Below are positions 6,801-13,893 of a stretch of 20,988 nucleotides of DNA, in pieces. The stretch is from a virus, in the IMG/VR virus record IMGVR_UViG_3300031957_000527, positions 1 through 20,988 of that record; one strand, written 5' to 3'. Within the stretch, counting starts at the first letter, position 1; each line of letters opens with the position of its first letter. The translations under genes were made by a program, and so were the position numbers. The notes under the pieces were generated by a model, which made no database searches, was not told the DNA's origin, and saw only the letters and a program-made list of their open reading frames with translations.

Positions 6801-7328
6801 ATGGCTGACAATCAAAGCACCCAACAACTCGCTGCACAACGAGTCCAGGAGCAACGCTCACAGAATTACTTTGACATGCTCGTCCTCAATGAGGGCAACA
6901 AACCCAAGGTTTACAAGGACACTAAGGGCAAGCGTACAATAGGCATTGGCTTCAATCTTGAAGAGCCTGCTAATCGCAAGTTTCTAAAGGAGCAAGGGAT
7001 TAATATAAATGAATTGTTTGCCGGCAGGGAACTGACCGACAGAGAAACAAAAACCCTTTACAACTATAGTCTTACGCAGGCATTTAAGGATGCAAAGAAG
7101 TATGACCCTAACTTTGATAAAAGACCCGAAGCAGTTAAGATGACTCTCGTTGATATGTCCTTTAACCTAGGTTTAACTAAACTGAACAAGTTTGAAAAAA
7201 TGAAGGCCGGCCTCATGAACAATGACTACAATGTAGCTGCCGATGAAATGATTGACAGTAAGTGGTACAAGCAAGTAAAGGACAGGGGTCCTAGAATGGT
7301 TCAAGTAATGCGTTCCGCAGCTAAATAA
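6801..7328 (+). CDS. T4-type lysozyme (GH24 muramidase)
   Basis: Hydrolyses the glycan strands of peptidoglycan. The catalytic pattern matches T4 lysozyme exactly in spacing: E31, eight residues, D40, five residues, T46, in NEGNKPKVYKDTKG followed by KRTIGIGFN. The later core also fits (TLVDMSFNLGLTKLNKF, about residues 114-130). The 175-residue length equals the single-domain family plus a short polar N-terminal extension; no signal peptide or membrane anchor is seen. The open frame extends far upstream inside the portal gene, but that part is a shadow; the start at 6801 is chosen because the family alignment begins there. The leader is AACTAATACTTACACT without a Shine-Dalgarno. Placement between portal and scaffold, away from the holin-like genes, hints at a virion-carried enzyme for DNA entry, although a lysis endolysin is equally possible. 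Confidence 0.9.
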   Translation: MADNQSTQQLAAQRVQEQRSQNYFDMLVLNEGNKPKVYKDTKGKRTIGIGFNLEEPANRKFLKEQGININELFAGRELTDRETKTLYNYSLTQAFKDAKKYDPNFDKRPEAVKMTLVDMSFNLGLTKLNKFEKMKAGLMNNDYNVAADEMIDSKWYKQVKDRGPRMVQVMRSAAK

Positions 7329-7329
7329 T

Positions 7330-7548
7330 ATGAATATCCAAGACGACATAAAGACACTGCATAACTACGAGGCTTTTGCTAGGTTCATGAAGATGGTACA
7401 TGAACTCAGAGAAGAGGCTATCGAGGAACTGCACGAAGCCACTAGCGAAACTATTCAGCAGATATCAGGACGAATTATTACTTATGATCAGCTATTGCAG
7501 TTATCCAGCTGGCAGGAATTAAGTAATCGTCACCGCGAAAATTTCTAG
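7330..7548 (+). CDS. Small helical protein upstream of scaffold
   Basis: Seventy-two residues, almost entirely helical: FARFMKMVHELREEAIEELH, then EATSETIQQISGRIITYDQL. I recall this pattern (helical hairpin with QISGRI and YDQ) in small proteins just before the scaffold in several short-tailed phages, but I know no proven function. It starts one base after the lysozyme stop and has no Shine-Dalgarno. A helical bundle or coiled-coil partner in head assembly is plausible. Confidence 0.7.
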   Translation: MNIQDDIKTLHNYEAFARFMKMVHELREEAIEELHEATSETIQQISGRIITYDQLLQLSSWQELSNRHRENF

Positions 7549-7550
7549 GC

Positions 7551-7580
7551 TGAACAACAACTGTTCACCTGTGTTATATT
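7551..7580 (+). promoter_or_regulatory. Candidate promoter with palindromic operator before scaffold and capsid genes
   Basis: TGAACA-ACAAC-TGTTCA (7551-7567) is a perfect 6-base inverted repeat. It overlaps a possible -35 (TGAACA, four of six), and 18 bases later there is an extended -10, TG-T-TATATT (7572-7580). The lysozyme side has no gene overlap here, and the 70-base gap is the largest in the head cluster. A promoter that boosts scaffold and capsid expression is plausible; the palindrome could be an operator or a small RNA hairpin. Confidence 0.4.
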
Positions 7581-7618
7581 AACGCATCGCAATCTCTCGG
7601 CGTAAATGAGTGGAAATT

Positions 7619-8707
7619 ATGACAGATGAAATCACGACTGCCGACTCTGGGGCAGATCAAAAACCAGTGGACAATACTAATATATCCGTAACGGATTTTG
7701 CAAATCGCCGATTGGGGCAGCTAAATTCTCAGACAAATACTGAGGAAGAAGCAGAACCAGTTGTCGAAGAGGAAACGGAAGAGACACCCGAAGAGGTCAT
7801 TGAGGAAACTCAAGAAGCCGAAGAAGGTGAACCAGAAGTTGAATCAGCATCCGAGGATGTTCTTTCACAGATTGATTTGGACAACGCGTCCGAAGAGGAA
7901 TTACGGGAACTAGCTGATAAGTTAGGCAGTAAAGCTGTGGCTCGTTTTGGGGAACTTACCGCAAGACGAAAATCAGCAGAAGAAAAACTGGCTAAACTAG
8001 AGGCTTCGCTTCAACAGCGAGATCCCCTGGAGTCAACAAAGAAAATAGAGAATAACCCATTCGGGGATTTAGATTCTATCCAAGCCCTGCAAAGTAAGGC
8101 TGAAGAGATAGAGCAAATAGTCGATTGGGCTGAGGACCTTCTTTTTGAAGGTGCTGACTATGCGGCTGACGATGTCATTACTGAGATCGAAGGCAAAGAA
8201 ATGACGAAAGCGGAAGTTCGTAAATCCCTACTACAGGCGCGTAAGGCTAAGAAGACCTTCATCCCGGATCAACTTTCTAAAATACAAGCCAAAGAACAGG
8301 CTGGAAATATGGAAGTTGCTTTTAAGAAAAGGGCTAAAGAAGAGCTATCATGGCTCGACGGCGAAGACAATGATATACGCAAACAATATGAAGCTACAGT
8401 GAACGATGCTCGTTTTCAAAAAATGAAAGAGATCGTATCAAGGGAAGCTCCAGATGTTGCGGGTCAATTGGATTACTGGTTTGCTCACGCAGCCAATAGT
8501 ATCTATGGTCGTAAACCGCTAGCTGAAAGTAAGCCAAGCATGAAACTTACACCACCCAAGGGTGCGACAACAAGTAATGCAAACGCTGCTAAGTCCCCAT
8601 CAAGAACTGCAAAGGCACTCAAGGATTTGCAAAGTCAATTCCAAAAATCGGGTAACGCTCGTGATTTTGCCGCACTTCGAAAACTACAAATGGCTTCACG
8701 CCTTTAA
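7619..8707 (+). CDS. Capsid scaffolding protein
   Basis: Temporary assembly core around which capsid protein polymerises. The order portal, scaffold, major capsid is classical. The 362-residue product is very hydrophilic. Residues about 35-85 are dominated by Glu, followed by coiled-coil-like helices (DLDNASEEELRELADKLG, TARRKSAEEKLAKLEASLQQ, KKTFIPDQLSKIQAKEQ). The C-terminus is short, basic and helical (RTAKALKDLQSQFQ, ALRKLQMASRL), as in scaffolds that bind coat protein with their tail. I chose ATG 7619; a GTG at 7610 would add three residues. No strong Shine-Dalgarno is seen. No protease motif is visible. Confidence 0.8.
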   Translation: MTDEITTADSGADQKPVDNTNISVTDFANRRLGQLNSQTNTEEEAEPVVEEETEETPEEVIEETQEAEEGEPEVESASEDVLSQIDLDNASEEELRELADKLGSKAVARFGELTARRKSAEEKLAKLEASLQQRDPLESTKKIENNPFGDLDSIQALQSKAEEIEQIVDWAEDLLFEGADYAADDVITEIEGKEMTKAEVRKSLLQARKAKKTFIPDQLSKIQAKEQAGNMEVAFKKRAKEELSWLDGEDNDIRKQYEATVNDARFQKMKEIVSREAPDVAGQLDYWFAHAANSIYGRKPLAESKPSMKLTPPKGATTSNANAAKSPSRTAKALKDLQSQFQKSGNARDFAALRKLQMASRL

Positions 8708-8733
8708 CTCATTAAAAATAATCATTAAATAAA

Positions 8734-9741
8734 ATGTCATTCTCAAATACATTCGATACTACAAACACAGGTTCGGGTGTCTCCAATCGCGAAGACTTGA
8801 CTGATGTCTTGACTATCCTCGCTCCCGAAGAGACTCCTATCCTTTCGTCTGCTAACAAACAACGCGCATCCGCAACTAATGTTGAGTGGACTGTTGACAG
8901 CCTTTCGGCTCCACAGACTGCCGGCATCTCTGAAGGTGCTGACGTTACTGCATTCACTGACCAATTCGCTGGCCGCGCTCGTCTCGGCAACCGCGTCCAA
9001 AAGTTCCGTCGTGACTACATGGTATCCGATCTGCAAGAAGCAGTCGATTCCGTTGGTCCTGCTAAGATTGCCCAGGCTGAAGCCAAAGCTATCCGTGAAC
9101 TCAAGCGCGACATCGAAGCTACTATCGCTGGTACTCAGGACTCAGCTACCGAAAACGGTGCTGGTGTTGCCAACGCCCTCCGTGGCCTAGGTGACTGGCT
9201 TGATTCTGCTGGTCCTGCTGACGTTCCTGCTGCATTCCGCACACCTGCGGATAGCATCTACACAACTGCTGAAGCAAATGCTTCTCCATTCAGCGAAAGC
9301 GACCTCAACAGCATCATCAGCTCTATCTTCCGCGTAACTGGTTCCGCAAACAATCTTATGCTTGTTGCTGACACTGGTCTTCGTCAAGTTATTGCTGACT
9401 TCGCTCGTGTGTCTGCTGGCGCAACTGAAAACATCCGTTCGGTGAACTACGACGGCAACAGCGGTAGCATCAAGCTATCTGTTGACCTCTATGAGTCCGA
9501 CCACGGTGTTGTCTCCATTGTTAACCAAAATCCTGACTGCGCACCTAGCTTCGGCGGTAACACAGCTACTGGTTCTGGTTACATCGTAAACCCAGAATAC
9601 TACGGTATTCACGAGCTTATCCCAATGGGATCAACTCGCCTTCCAAATCTTGGCGGCGGTGAGCGTGGATTCGTTGACTGTGCATTGACTCTCGGAGTGT
9701 ACCATCCTGGCGCACACGGTGTCATCCAAGACGTAACCTAA
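8734..9741 (+). CDS. Major capsid protein (SU10/DUF5309-type)
   Basis: Main shell subunit, HK97 fold by family. The N-terminal block REDLTDVLTILAPEETPILS followed by VEWTVDSLSAPQTAG is typical of SU10-type capsid proteins (DUF5309), as are KFRRDYMVSDLQE and KAIRELKRDIEATIAGTQD, which would form the spine helix. At 335 residues it matches the family. The gene has more C-ending codons than its neighbours, as expected for the most abundant protein. The ATG follows an A/T-only leader (TTAAATAAA) with no Shine-Dalgarno. It lies directly downstream of the scaffold and upstream of a beta-rich head protein and a strong terminator. Confidence 0.88.
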   Translation: MSFSNTFDTTNTGSGVSNREDLTDVLTILAPEETPILSSANKQRASATNVEWTVDSLSAPQTAGISEGADVTAFTDQFAGRARLGNRVQKFRRDYMVSDLQEAVDSVGPAKIAQAEAKAIRELKRDIEATIAGTQDSATENGAGVANALRGLGDWLDSAGPADVPAAFRTPADSIYTTAEANASPFSESDLNSIISSIFRVTGSANNLMLVADTGLRQVIADFARVSAGATENIRSVNYDGNSGSIKLSVDLYESDHGVVSIVNQNPDCAPSFGGNTATGSGYIVNPEYYGIHELIPMGSTRLPNLGGGERGFVDCALTLGVYHPGAHGVIQDVT

Positions 9742-9767
9742 CCCTTAACTAAAGGAGATATAATAAT

Positions 9768-10214
9768 ATGTCACGTTTAACTGTAAATGAAGCTGGAACA
9801 TCTGGCTACACAGATCAAATCACGCTAACCCCTAGCGACTTCACAACTGCCGCTGGAAATACAACCACACAGGTTCTTATTCCAGTCAAAGAAGGTGATG
9901 TCATCGAAGGTGCTGCACTTAACATTACTGAAGCGTTCAGCGTTTCTTCTAATGTAAAAGTTGGTATCGATGCAAACGCAGACTCAAGTGGTGCTGCAAC
10001 AGAAGCATTCATTGCAAATGTAAATGCTAATGCTACAAGTATCAAAGTAGATACTGGCACAGATATCGATGATCGACCTACAAATGGCGATGAAAGAGTC
10101 AAGGTTATAGCTACTGGCGATGGTAACATCACTGTTATCTCTGCAAGCGCACTCGACGTAAGCACAAGTGGATCAATGACCCTCTTGCTTCGCATCCGTC
10201 GTTTAAGCTTCTAA
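9768..10214 (+). CDS. Beta-rich head protein, likely capsid decoration or fibre
   Basis: 148 residues, rich in Thr, Ala, Val and Asn and poor in helix formers, with alternating patterns typical of a beta-sandwich (VKEGDVIEGAALNITEAF, VKVGIDANADSSGAATEAF, GNITVISASALDVSTSGSM, TLLLRIRRLSF). There is no catalytic motif and no export signal. It follows the capsid gene with a good Shine-Dalgarno (AAAGGAG, 10 bases before the ATG) and is closed by a strong intrinsic terminator, so it should be made in large amounts together with the capsid protein. That position and composition point to a head decoration or head fibre protein; the exact family is not identified. Confidence 0.65.
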   Translation: MSRLTVNEAGTSGYTDQITLTPSDFTTAAGNTTTQVLIPVKEGDVIEGAALNITEAFSVSSNVKVGIDANADSSGAATEAFIANVNANATSIKVDTGTDIDDRPTNGDERVKVIATGDGNITVISASALDVSTSGSMTLLLRIRRLSF

Positions 10215-10227
10215 TTAAATACTGGTT

Positions 10228-10254
10228 GGGGGGCTTCGGCCCCCCGCCTTTTTT
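10228..10254 (+). terminator. Strong intrinsic terminator with UUCG tetraloop
   Basis: GGGGGGC-TTCG-GCCCCCC (10228-10245), a perfect 7-base-pair stem with the very stable C(UUCG)G loop, then GCC and six T (10249-10254). It ends the scaffold-capsid-head protein block. The next gene starts only four bases after the T run. Confidence 0.95.
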
Positions 10255-10257
10255 AAT

Positions 10258-10566
10258 ATGGATATCATTGTTCCTAATTTAAAGAAGTACTCCGATGGAG
10301 AGATTGATCGCGCCTTTATGAAGGAGATCACTAACGGCTTCAACCTCGAGAAGAAGACGGAGAAAGAACGGGTTGCTCAAGCAGCCAAAGAAGCCCAGGC
10401 ACTAAAGGGGACAGTCCACCCAGTTCTTGGCAAACCAGTTGCAACTATTCCTCACCGGGAATACTTCCGACTAGTCCAGAAGTACGGTCAAGAGACTGTG
10501 CATTCTAAAGAATTTTTAAAGTACTACAATAAGAAGTTCCCAGAACTTACTCCAAACAAAATCTAA
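10258..10566 (+). CDS. Hypothetical helical protein after the head-block terminator
   Basis: 102 residues, basic and mostly helical: DGEIDRAFMKEITNGFNLEK, a Lys/Glu/Ala-rich helix (EKERVAQAAKEAQALKG), then HREYFRLVQKYG and SKEFLKYYNKKFPEL. I do not recognise the family; similar small proteins sit between the capsid and connector genes in related phages. The ATG at 10258 is four bases past the T run of the terminator, so no room exists for a Shine-Dalgarno and expression must come from read-through or from coupling. The next in-frame ATG (10318) has no better site. The stop overlaps the next gene by TAATG. Confidence 0.6.
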   Translation: MDIIVPNLKKYSDGEIDRAFMKEITNGFNLEKKTEKERVAQAAKEAQALKGTVHPVLGKPVATIPHREYFRLVQKYGQETVHSKEFLKYYNKKFPELTPNKI

Positions 10567-11516
10567 TGCAGACCAGAACGTACGGTGATCTTTTTAAGTT
10601 AATCCAATCCCTAGCTGGTGTTGGATCATTTGCTCCTACAGAAGCGGATGATATTGCTAATTTGATTAACCGTCGATTTCTACAAGCATTTAACGAGAGT
10701 CCAATCTGGCCTCGATACTTTGTGTCCTCCGAGAAGAGGGATATACTGTCATTGCAATTATCTGGGGCGACAGCCAGCACTAGCACTACAGTGAACCAGA
10801 ATTACAAGCTACTAGGTGCTAATACAACTGGTGGCTTAAATGTTTATCAAGGTGCGACTACTAATACTGTAATCATCTATAACACCGGAACTGCCTGGCG
10901 AGTGGACACTGCCGCATCAGCTACGGAGCAAGCGTCAGGAACCTTTACTGTTTCAGCAGGGACTCAACAATTCATTGAGGCTGATGTAAACAAGAAGGAC
11001 AATATTACAGAGGTAGTAACCTTTACTCCACGGGCAGGAACTGATTCCTTGTTAGTTGAGGGTAAGAACTTCATACCCTATGCCCAGACAGGAAGAACCA
11101 CTATTGGTTCATTCAATCGTATTTTTAGGAAGCAAGCCTTCTTAAATAACTCAGCACATGAATACGAGTTCTTTGTGGATTTTACTGGAGCCAATATACT
11201 CAATGTTGTATCCACAACTGACAATTCGGCTTTCATTACTTACAAGCAGCAGTTTACCCCATTTACTGTATCAGGTAGCCTTGTATCGGATTACACTGAT
11301 AGCACTGTTGAAGTCCCCGCCGAGTTCTTTGCTTATATTGCTCACGCAACCTATGCTGACTTCCTTCGTATGGACGGCCAGACTGACAAGGCATTTGCTG
11401 AAGAAAACACAGCGTCCATTGCCCTGGCACTTGAGCTTGAAAAGGTTGATATAATTTCTAATAACAATACCGTGAACAAGCGGTTCTCCACTTATGTAAA
11501 TCGGCAATCCCGATAG
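10566..11516 (+). CDS. Head-tail connector/adaptor-like protein
   Basis: 316 residues. The N-terminal 60 residues (TYGDLFKLIQSLAG, ADDIANLINRRFLQAFNESP) and the C-terminal part (VPAEFFAYIAHATYADFLRM, then KAFAEENTASIALALELEK) are helical and look like the helical core of head-completion adaptors such as T7 gp11 or P22 gp4. Between them, about residues 65-165, lies a Thr/Asn/Gly-rich beta segment (NYKLLGANTTGGLNVYQGAT and following) that looks inserted. Gene order, between head genes and the tail nozzle, supports an adaptor ring below the portal. It starts by TAATG overlap and has no Shine-Dalgarno. Assignment is by architecture, not by a diagnostic motif. Confidence 0.65.
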   Translation: MQTRTYGDLFKLIQSLAGVGSFAPTEADDIANLINRRFLQAFNESPIWPRYFVSSEKRDILSLQLSGATASTSTTVNQNYKLLGANTTGGLNVYQGATTNTVIIYNTGTAWRVDTAASATEQASGTFTVSAGTQQFIEADVNKKDNITEVVTFTPRAGTDSLLVEGKNFIPYAQTGRTTIGSFNRIFRKQAFLNNSAHEYEFFVDFTGANILNVVSTTDNSAFITYKQQFTPFTVSGSLVSDYTDSTVEVPAEFFAYIAHATYADFLRMDGQTDKAFAEENTASIALALELEKVDIISNNNTVNKRFSTYVNRQSR

Positions 11517-11526
11517 TAACCCCCCG

Positions 11527-11535
11527 TGATATAAT
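11527..11535 (+). promoter_or_regulatory. Candidate extended -10 promoter
   Basis: TG-A-TATAAT is a perfect extended -10 element in the 27-base gap between two structural genes. No good -35 is seen (AATCCC at the 17-base position), which extended -10 promoters can tolerate. The start would fall near 11542, almost on the ATG at 11544. Confidence 0.35.
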
Positions 11536-11543
11536 AATAAATT

Positions 11544-11798
11544 ATGGCAAGTTCAAGAAATAACGCACTGGAGTTTAGCTCCGCAGGTTCCATCATTCTC
11601 AGCGGGGCTTCAACGTCAAGCGGTAGATTTGGTGCTATTCAATTCCTAAAGGAATCCACTCTTAGCGGAACACTAACTGCTACCAATGTTTCTGGTTCAG
11701 CTAGTTTGCTGACAACATTTGTTGCTGGAACAATTATCTATGGCAACTTTACTACTGTTCAAATAAGCAGTGGTCTAGTAGCACTACACAGGGTCTAG
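11544..11798 (+). CDS. Small beta-rich structural protein
   Basis: 84 residues, rich in Ser, Thr, Gly and Ala: EFSSAGSIILSGASTSSG, then FLKESTLSGTLTATNVSGSA and FVAGTIIYGNFTTVQISSG. The pattern is that of a small beta-roll or jelly-like virion protein and lacks charged catalytic residues. It is followed after one base (TAG-T-ATG) by the lectin-like gene, so the two are probably made and used together. I do not recognise a family. A small decoration or tail-surface protein is a guess from composition and context. Confidence 0.6.
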   Translation: MASSRNNALEFSSAGSIILSGASTSSGRFGAIQFLKESTLSGTLTATNVSGSASLLTTFVAGTIIYGNFTTVQISSGLVALHRV

Positions 11799-11799
11799 T

Positions 11800-12675
11800 A
11801 TGCGCATTAGCCTTGATTCAGCACTGGGTCGCCCGCGCTTGCTGAACGTAGGGGGCGATAATGCCCTAGAGATTGCTCCTAACGCTGCGGCGGCATACAG
11901 CCTCCGTAGTTTAACTAGTGGCGATCCTACCGTTGTGCGTGTTCGCAGAGATACGGGTGGTGGCGCAGGAGATAATGATGAGCAAGATTTCACTGCGTCA
12001 GATATATCTTCAGGTGCTTTAGTTAGCTTTGTTGGTTCAGGAAATGACGGCTTTGTAGAGACTTGGTATGACCAGTCAGGTAACAGTAGGGATTTGATAC
12101 AAGCTACTGCCTCAAACCAACCCCAGATAGTAGATGCTGGTTCTTTGTTGAATGAGCTAACATTTAATGCGGTATCGGTTCATCTTATGACCGCAGCAAA
12201 CTTTGATGTATTCGGAGCTAATTCCTTATCTTTCTTTGCGGTAATAAATCCTAGTAGTTTTTCTGGCAATCCTCGTTACTTAAGCACTAGGAGTGGAACT
12301 CCAGGTGTTGAATTTATATTAAAGAATAACCCAAAATTGTATTACAGGGATTCTTCGGGTAATGGCACGGGGGGTGCTTTTGAAAGTGCAAGTATTGCTA
12401 GAGACACTGACAATCTTTATACAAGTATTGTTGATAGAGATACTGACCACACTGTTAAGCCATTTAAGAATGGTTCTGGGGTAACTATTAGTAGCCCGCC
12501 TAATTTAACAAGTGTTGGCTCAATAAATTCGGCAAAACTTAGCGTTGGTGCTGATAATACTGGAGGTAATCGTTATAGAGGAAAGACGAAAGAACTTATT
12601 ATCTACGCATCTAATCAAGAGGCAAAACGCACAGCCCTTGAAACTAACATTAACGATTATTACTCAATATTCTAA
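11800..12675 (+). CDS. Concanavalin A-like/LamG-type structural protein
   Basis: 291 residues. Residues about 30-110 contain AAYSLRSLTSGDPTVVRVRR and TWYDQSGNSRDLIQAT, a pattern shared with phage surface proteins and with the start of fungal alpha-L-arabinofuranosidase B. Residues about 115-290 show the strand pattern of a LamG/concanavalin A-like sandwich (LSFFAVINPSSFSG, GVEFILKNNPKLYYRDS, NRYRGKTKELIIYASNQEA). Such folds usually bind sugars. I see no complete catalytic triad, so binding is more likely than hydrolysis. Sitting between connector and tail genes, it may be an appendage that touches host polysaccharide. It overlaps the next gene by TAATG. Confidence 0.65.
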   Translation: MRISLDSALGRPRLLNVGGDNALEIAPNAAAAYSLRSLTSGDPTVVRVRRDTGGGAGDNDEQDFTASDISSGALVSFVGSGNDGFVETWYDQSGNSRDLIQATASNQPQIVDAGSLLNELTFNAVSVHLMTAANFDVFGANSLSFFAVINPSSFSGNPRYLSTRSGTPGVEFILKNNPKLYYRDSSGNGTGGAFESASIARDTDNLYTSIVDRDTDHTVKPFKNGSGVTISSPPNLTSVGSINSAKLSVGADNTGGNRYRGKTKELIIYASNQEAKRTALETNINDYYSIF

Positions 12676-12917
12676 TGCTTTATTTAATATACGCAAGCAA
12701 GGAAGCCGCCATTGAGCGAGCCGACGAAGAAGGTAAGGAGATTGGTTTTGATTACTGGGTCAAGGACAATGGTATAGGCACACGCTGGCTCACCTACCCA
12801 GACGAAACTGCTGACCATATGTGGGCATTGGACGTAACTGACTACGACCTGGACGAGTCCGAGAAGTCATCAACGGTTGATCACTACACACCTCTACCTG
12901 ACCCTGACGAAGACTAA
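12675..12917 (+). CDS. Small acidic hypothetical protein
   Basis: 80 residues, strongly acidic, with many aromatic residues: LYLIYASKEAAIERADEEGK, DYWVKDNGIGTRWLTYPD, MWALDVTDYDLDESEKSS, and an acidic end (PLPDPDED). I recall similar short proteins in marine phage structural clusters but know no role. It overlaps the stop of the lectin-like gene by TAATG and is followed after five bases by a small membrane protein. No membrane segment or metal motif is visible. Confidence 0.6.
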   Translation: MLYLIYASKEAAIERADEEGKEIGFDYWVKDNGIGTRWLTYPDETADHMWALDVTDYDLDESEKSSTVDHYTPLPDPDED

Positions 12918-12922
12918 ATGCT

Positions 12923-13090
12923 ATGGAAGACATTATCTACAGATCAACAATTGGAACAGGAGGATTTATCGCTACTATTGAATTAGCCCCCATTAACGAA
13001 CTACTTGGTTTCTGCGTAGGTCTAGCAACCTTCATCTATATGACGGCCTCTGCGGTCAAGATAATCAAAGAACTCAAAAATAAAAAATGA
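12923..13090 (+). CDS. Small single-pass membrane protein, possible holin partner
   Basis: 55 residues: a polar N-terminus (MEDIIYRSTIG), then one hydrophobic segment at about residues 26-47 (LLGFCVGLATFIYMTASAVK) and a basic tail (KELKNKK), which suggests the C-terminus stays in the cytoplasm. The stop overlaps the start of the next gene (ATGA), itself a predicted membrane protein, so the two are probably translated together. Small paired membrane proteins next to one another are common in phage lysis cassettes. An alternative start at 12918 opens only a 22-codon frame and is rejected. Confidence 0.6.
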   Translation: MEDIIYRSTIGTGGFIATIELAPINELLGFCVGLATFIYMTASAVKIIKELKNKK

Positions 13091-13485
13091 CACCAGAACT
13101 TATAGCAATGCTCGGAGGAGGAATCAGCGGCTTCGTAATGAAGCTGATTGGCACGCAGATGGAGAGCCAGGCTCGCCAGTTTGAGCGTATGATTATGTCC
13201 CAGCAAGCAGCGGATACATCTGCTGATGCAGCGGCAAAACGTGATGGTGGTGTATTGGTTCGTAGGTTCCTTGTTGCATCCACCGTCTTTGCCATTGTAA
13301 TAGCCCCATTCGTCTTTGCGTGGACTGACGTAGGGGTAACCATAGGTAGAGAGACAAACGGCTTTCTAGGGCTATTCAAGAGCCTTAAATGGGACACTGT
13401 GCAGGGCTTTGTTATTTTACCAGAAATTAGGCAAACTGCCTTAGCCATCGTAGGGTTCTACTTTGGTTCATCTCAAATCAAATAA
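13087..13485 (+). CDS. Holin-like membrane protein
   Basis: 132 residues with hydrophobic stretches near residues 5-20 (LIAMLGGGISGFVMKL), 58-80 (VRRFLVASTVFAIVIAPFVF) and 108-130 (FVILPEIRQTALAIVGFYFG). The long polar helix between the first and second (ESQARQFERMIMSQQAADTS) is typical of a protein family I recall from marine short-tailed phages, often labelled holin or membrane protein. A holin forms the inner-membrane holes that start lysis. No endolysin lies next to it; the lysozyme is 6 kb upstream. A membrane role is well supported, the holin label less so. Confidence 0.55.
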   Translation: MTPELIAMLGGGISGFVMKLIGTQMESQARQFERMIMSQQAADTSADAAAKRDGGVLVRRFLVASTVFAIVIAPFVFAWTDVGVTIGRETNGFLGLFKSLKWDTVQGFVILPEIRQTALAIVGFYFGSSQIK

Positions 13486-13490
13486 ATATT

Positions 13491-13595
13491 ATGCCACAAG
13501 GAAAAGGAACATACGGAAGTAAAGTAGGTCGCCCATCCAAAGCTGTTAAAGCCAAAGGAATGAAGGGAACGGGTAAACGAAAGAAGTGCAAGTAA
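13491..13595 (+). CDS. Very small basic protein (34 residues)
   Basis: A short frame of 34 codons, starting MPQGKGTYGSKVGRPSKAVK and ending KGTGKRKKCK. More than a third of the residues are Lys or Arg. I recall near-identical openings (KGTYGxKxGRP) in small proteins of marine phages, which supports a real gene despite the size. It starts five bases after the holin-like gene (AATATT then ATG) and its stop overlaps the next start by TAATG. It is the first of six basic proteins in a row; nucleic-acid binding is likely from charge alone. Confidence 0.7.
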   Translation: MPQGKGTYGSKVGRPSKAVKAKGMKGTGKRKKCK

Positions 13596-13723
13596 TGCAC
13601 CGCAAGATACTAGAGGTAGCTACTAAGCTAGAACAAGCATCCAAGGCTCACGCTGGACAAGCAAAAGTCTTGCGTAAGATCGTGGATGCTAAGATGTCTA
13701 AACAAAGAAAACTGGTTAAGTAA
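13595..13723 (+). CDS. Very small basic helical protein (42 residues)
   Basis: 42 codons, one amphipathic helix: HRKILEVATKLEQASKAHAG, then QAKVLRKIVDAKMSKQ and a KLVK end. It is joined to both neighbours by TAATG overlaps, which is strong support for translation in a coupled chain. No Cys or metal motif. Heptad-like spacing of Ile, Leu and Val suggests it may pair with itself or a neighbour. Function unknown. Confidence 0.65.
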   Translation: MHRKILEVATKLEQASKAHAGQAKVLRKIVDAKMSKQRKLVK

Positions 13724-13893
13724 TGCCTAAGAAAGCAAAGAGTGGAGGTAAGATATGCCCAGCGGGTAAAGCCTGGGCTAGACGTACGTTTGACACGTAT
13801 CCATCCGCTTATGCTAATATGGCTGCATCCAAGTATTGCAAAGACCCTAACTACGCCAAGAAATCTAAGAGTGCCAAACGTAAAAGAAAATAA
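13723..13893 (+). CDS. Basic protein with DUF5872-like signature (56 residues)
   Basis: 56 codons. The centre CPAGKAWARRTFDTYPSAYA followed by NMAASKYCKDPNYAK matches a short signature I know from many phages and giant viruses (DUF5872-like as I recall it). Two Cys (residues 12 and 39), with a basic N-terminus (PKKAKSGGK) and end (KKSKSAKRKRK). The role of the family is not known to me; the charge suggests DNA or RNA binding. TAATG overlaps join it to both neighbours. Confidence 0.75.
   Translation: MPKKAKSGGKICPAGKAWARRTFDTYPSAYANMAASKYCKDPNYAKKSKSAKRKRK

Noticed and set aside
9759-9764. TATAAT just before the 9768 gene
   Set aside because: It is only three bases from the ATG and has no -35; the AAAGGAG next to it explains the site as a ribosome binding region.
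9815-10195. 126-codon antisense frame opposite the head protein gene
   Set aside because: A shadow of the Thr/Ala/Val-rich coding strand, with no promoter or ribosome site.
12918-12986. 22-codon frame starting at 12918
   Set aside because: It competes with the 55-codon membrane protein at 12923, which has a clear hydrophobic segment and an ATGA overlap with the next gene.
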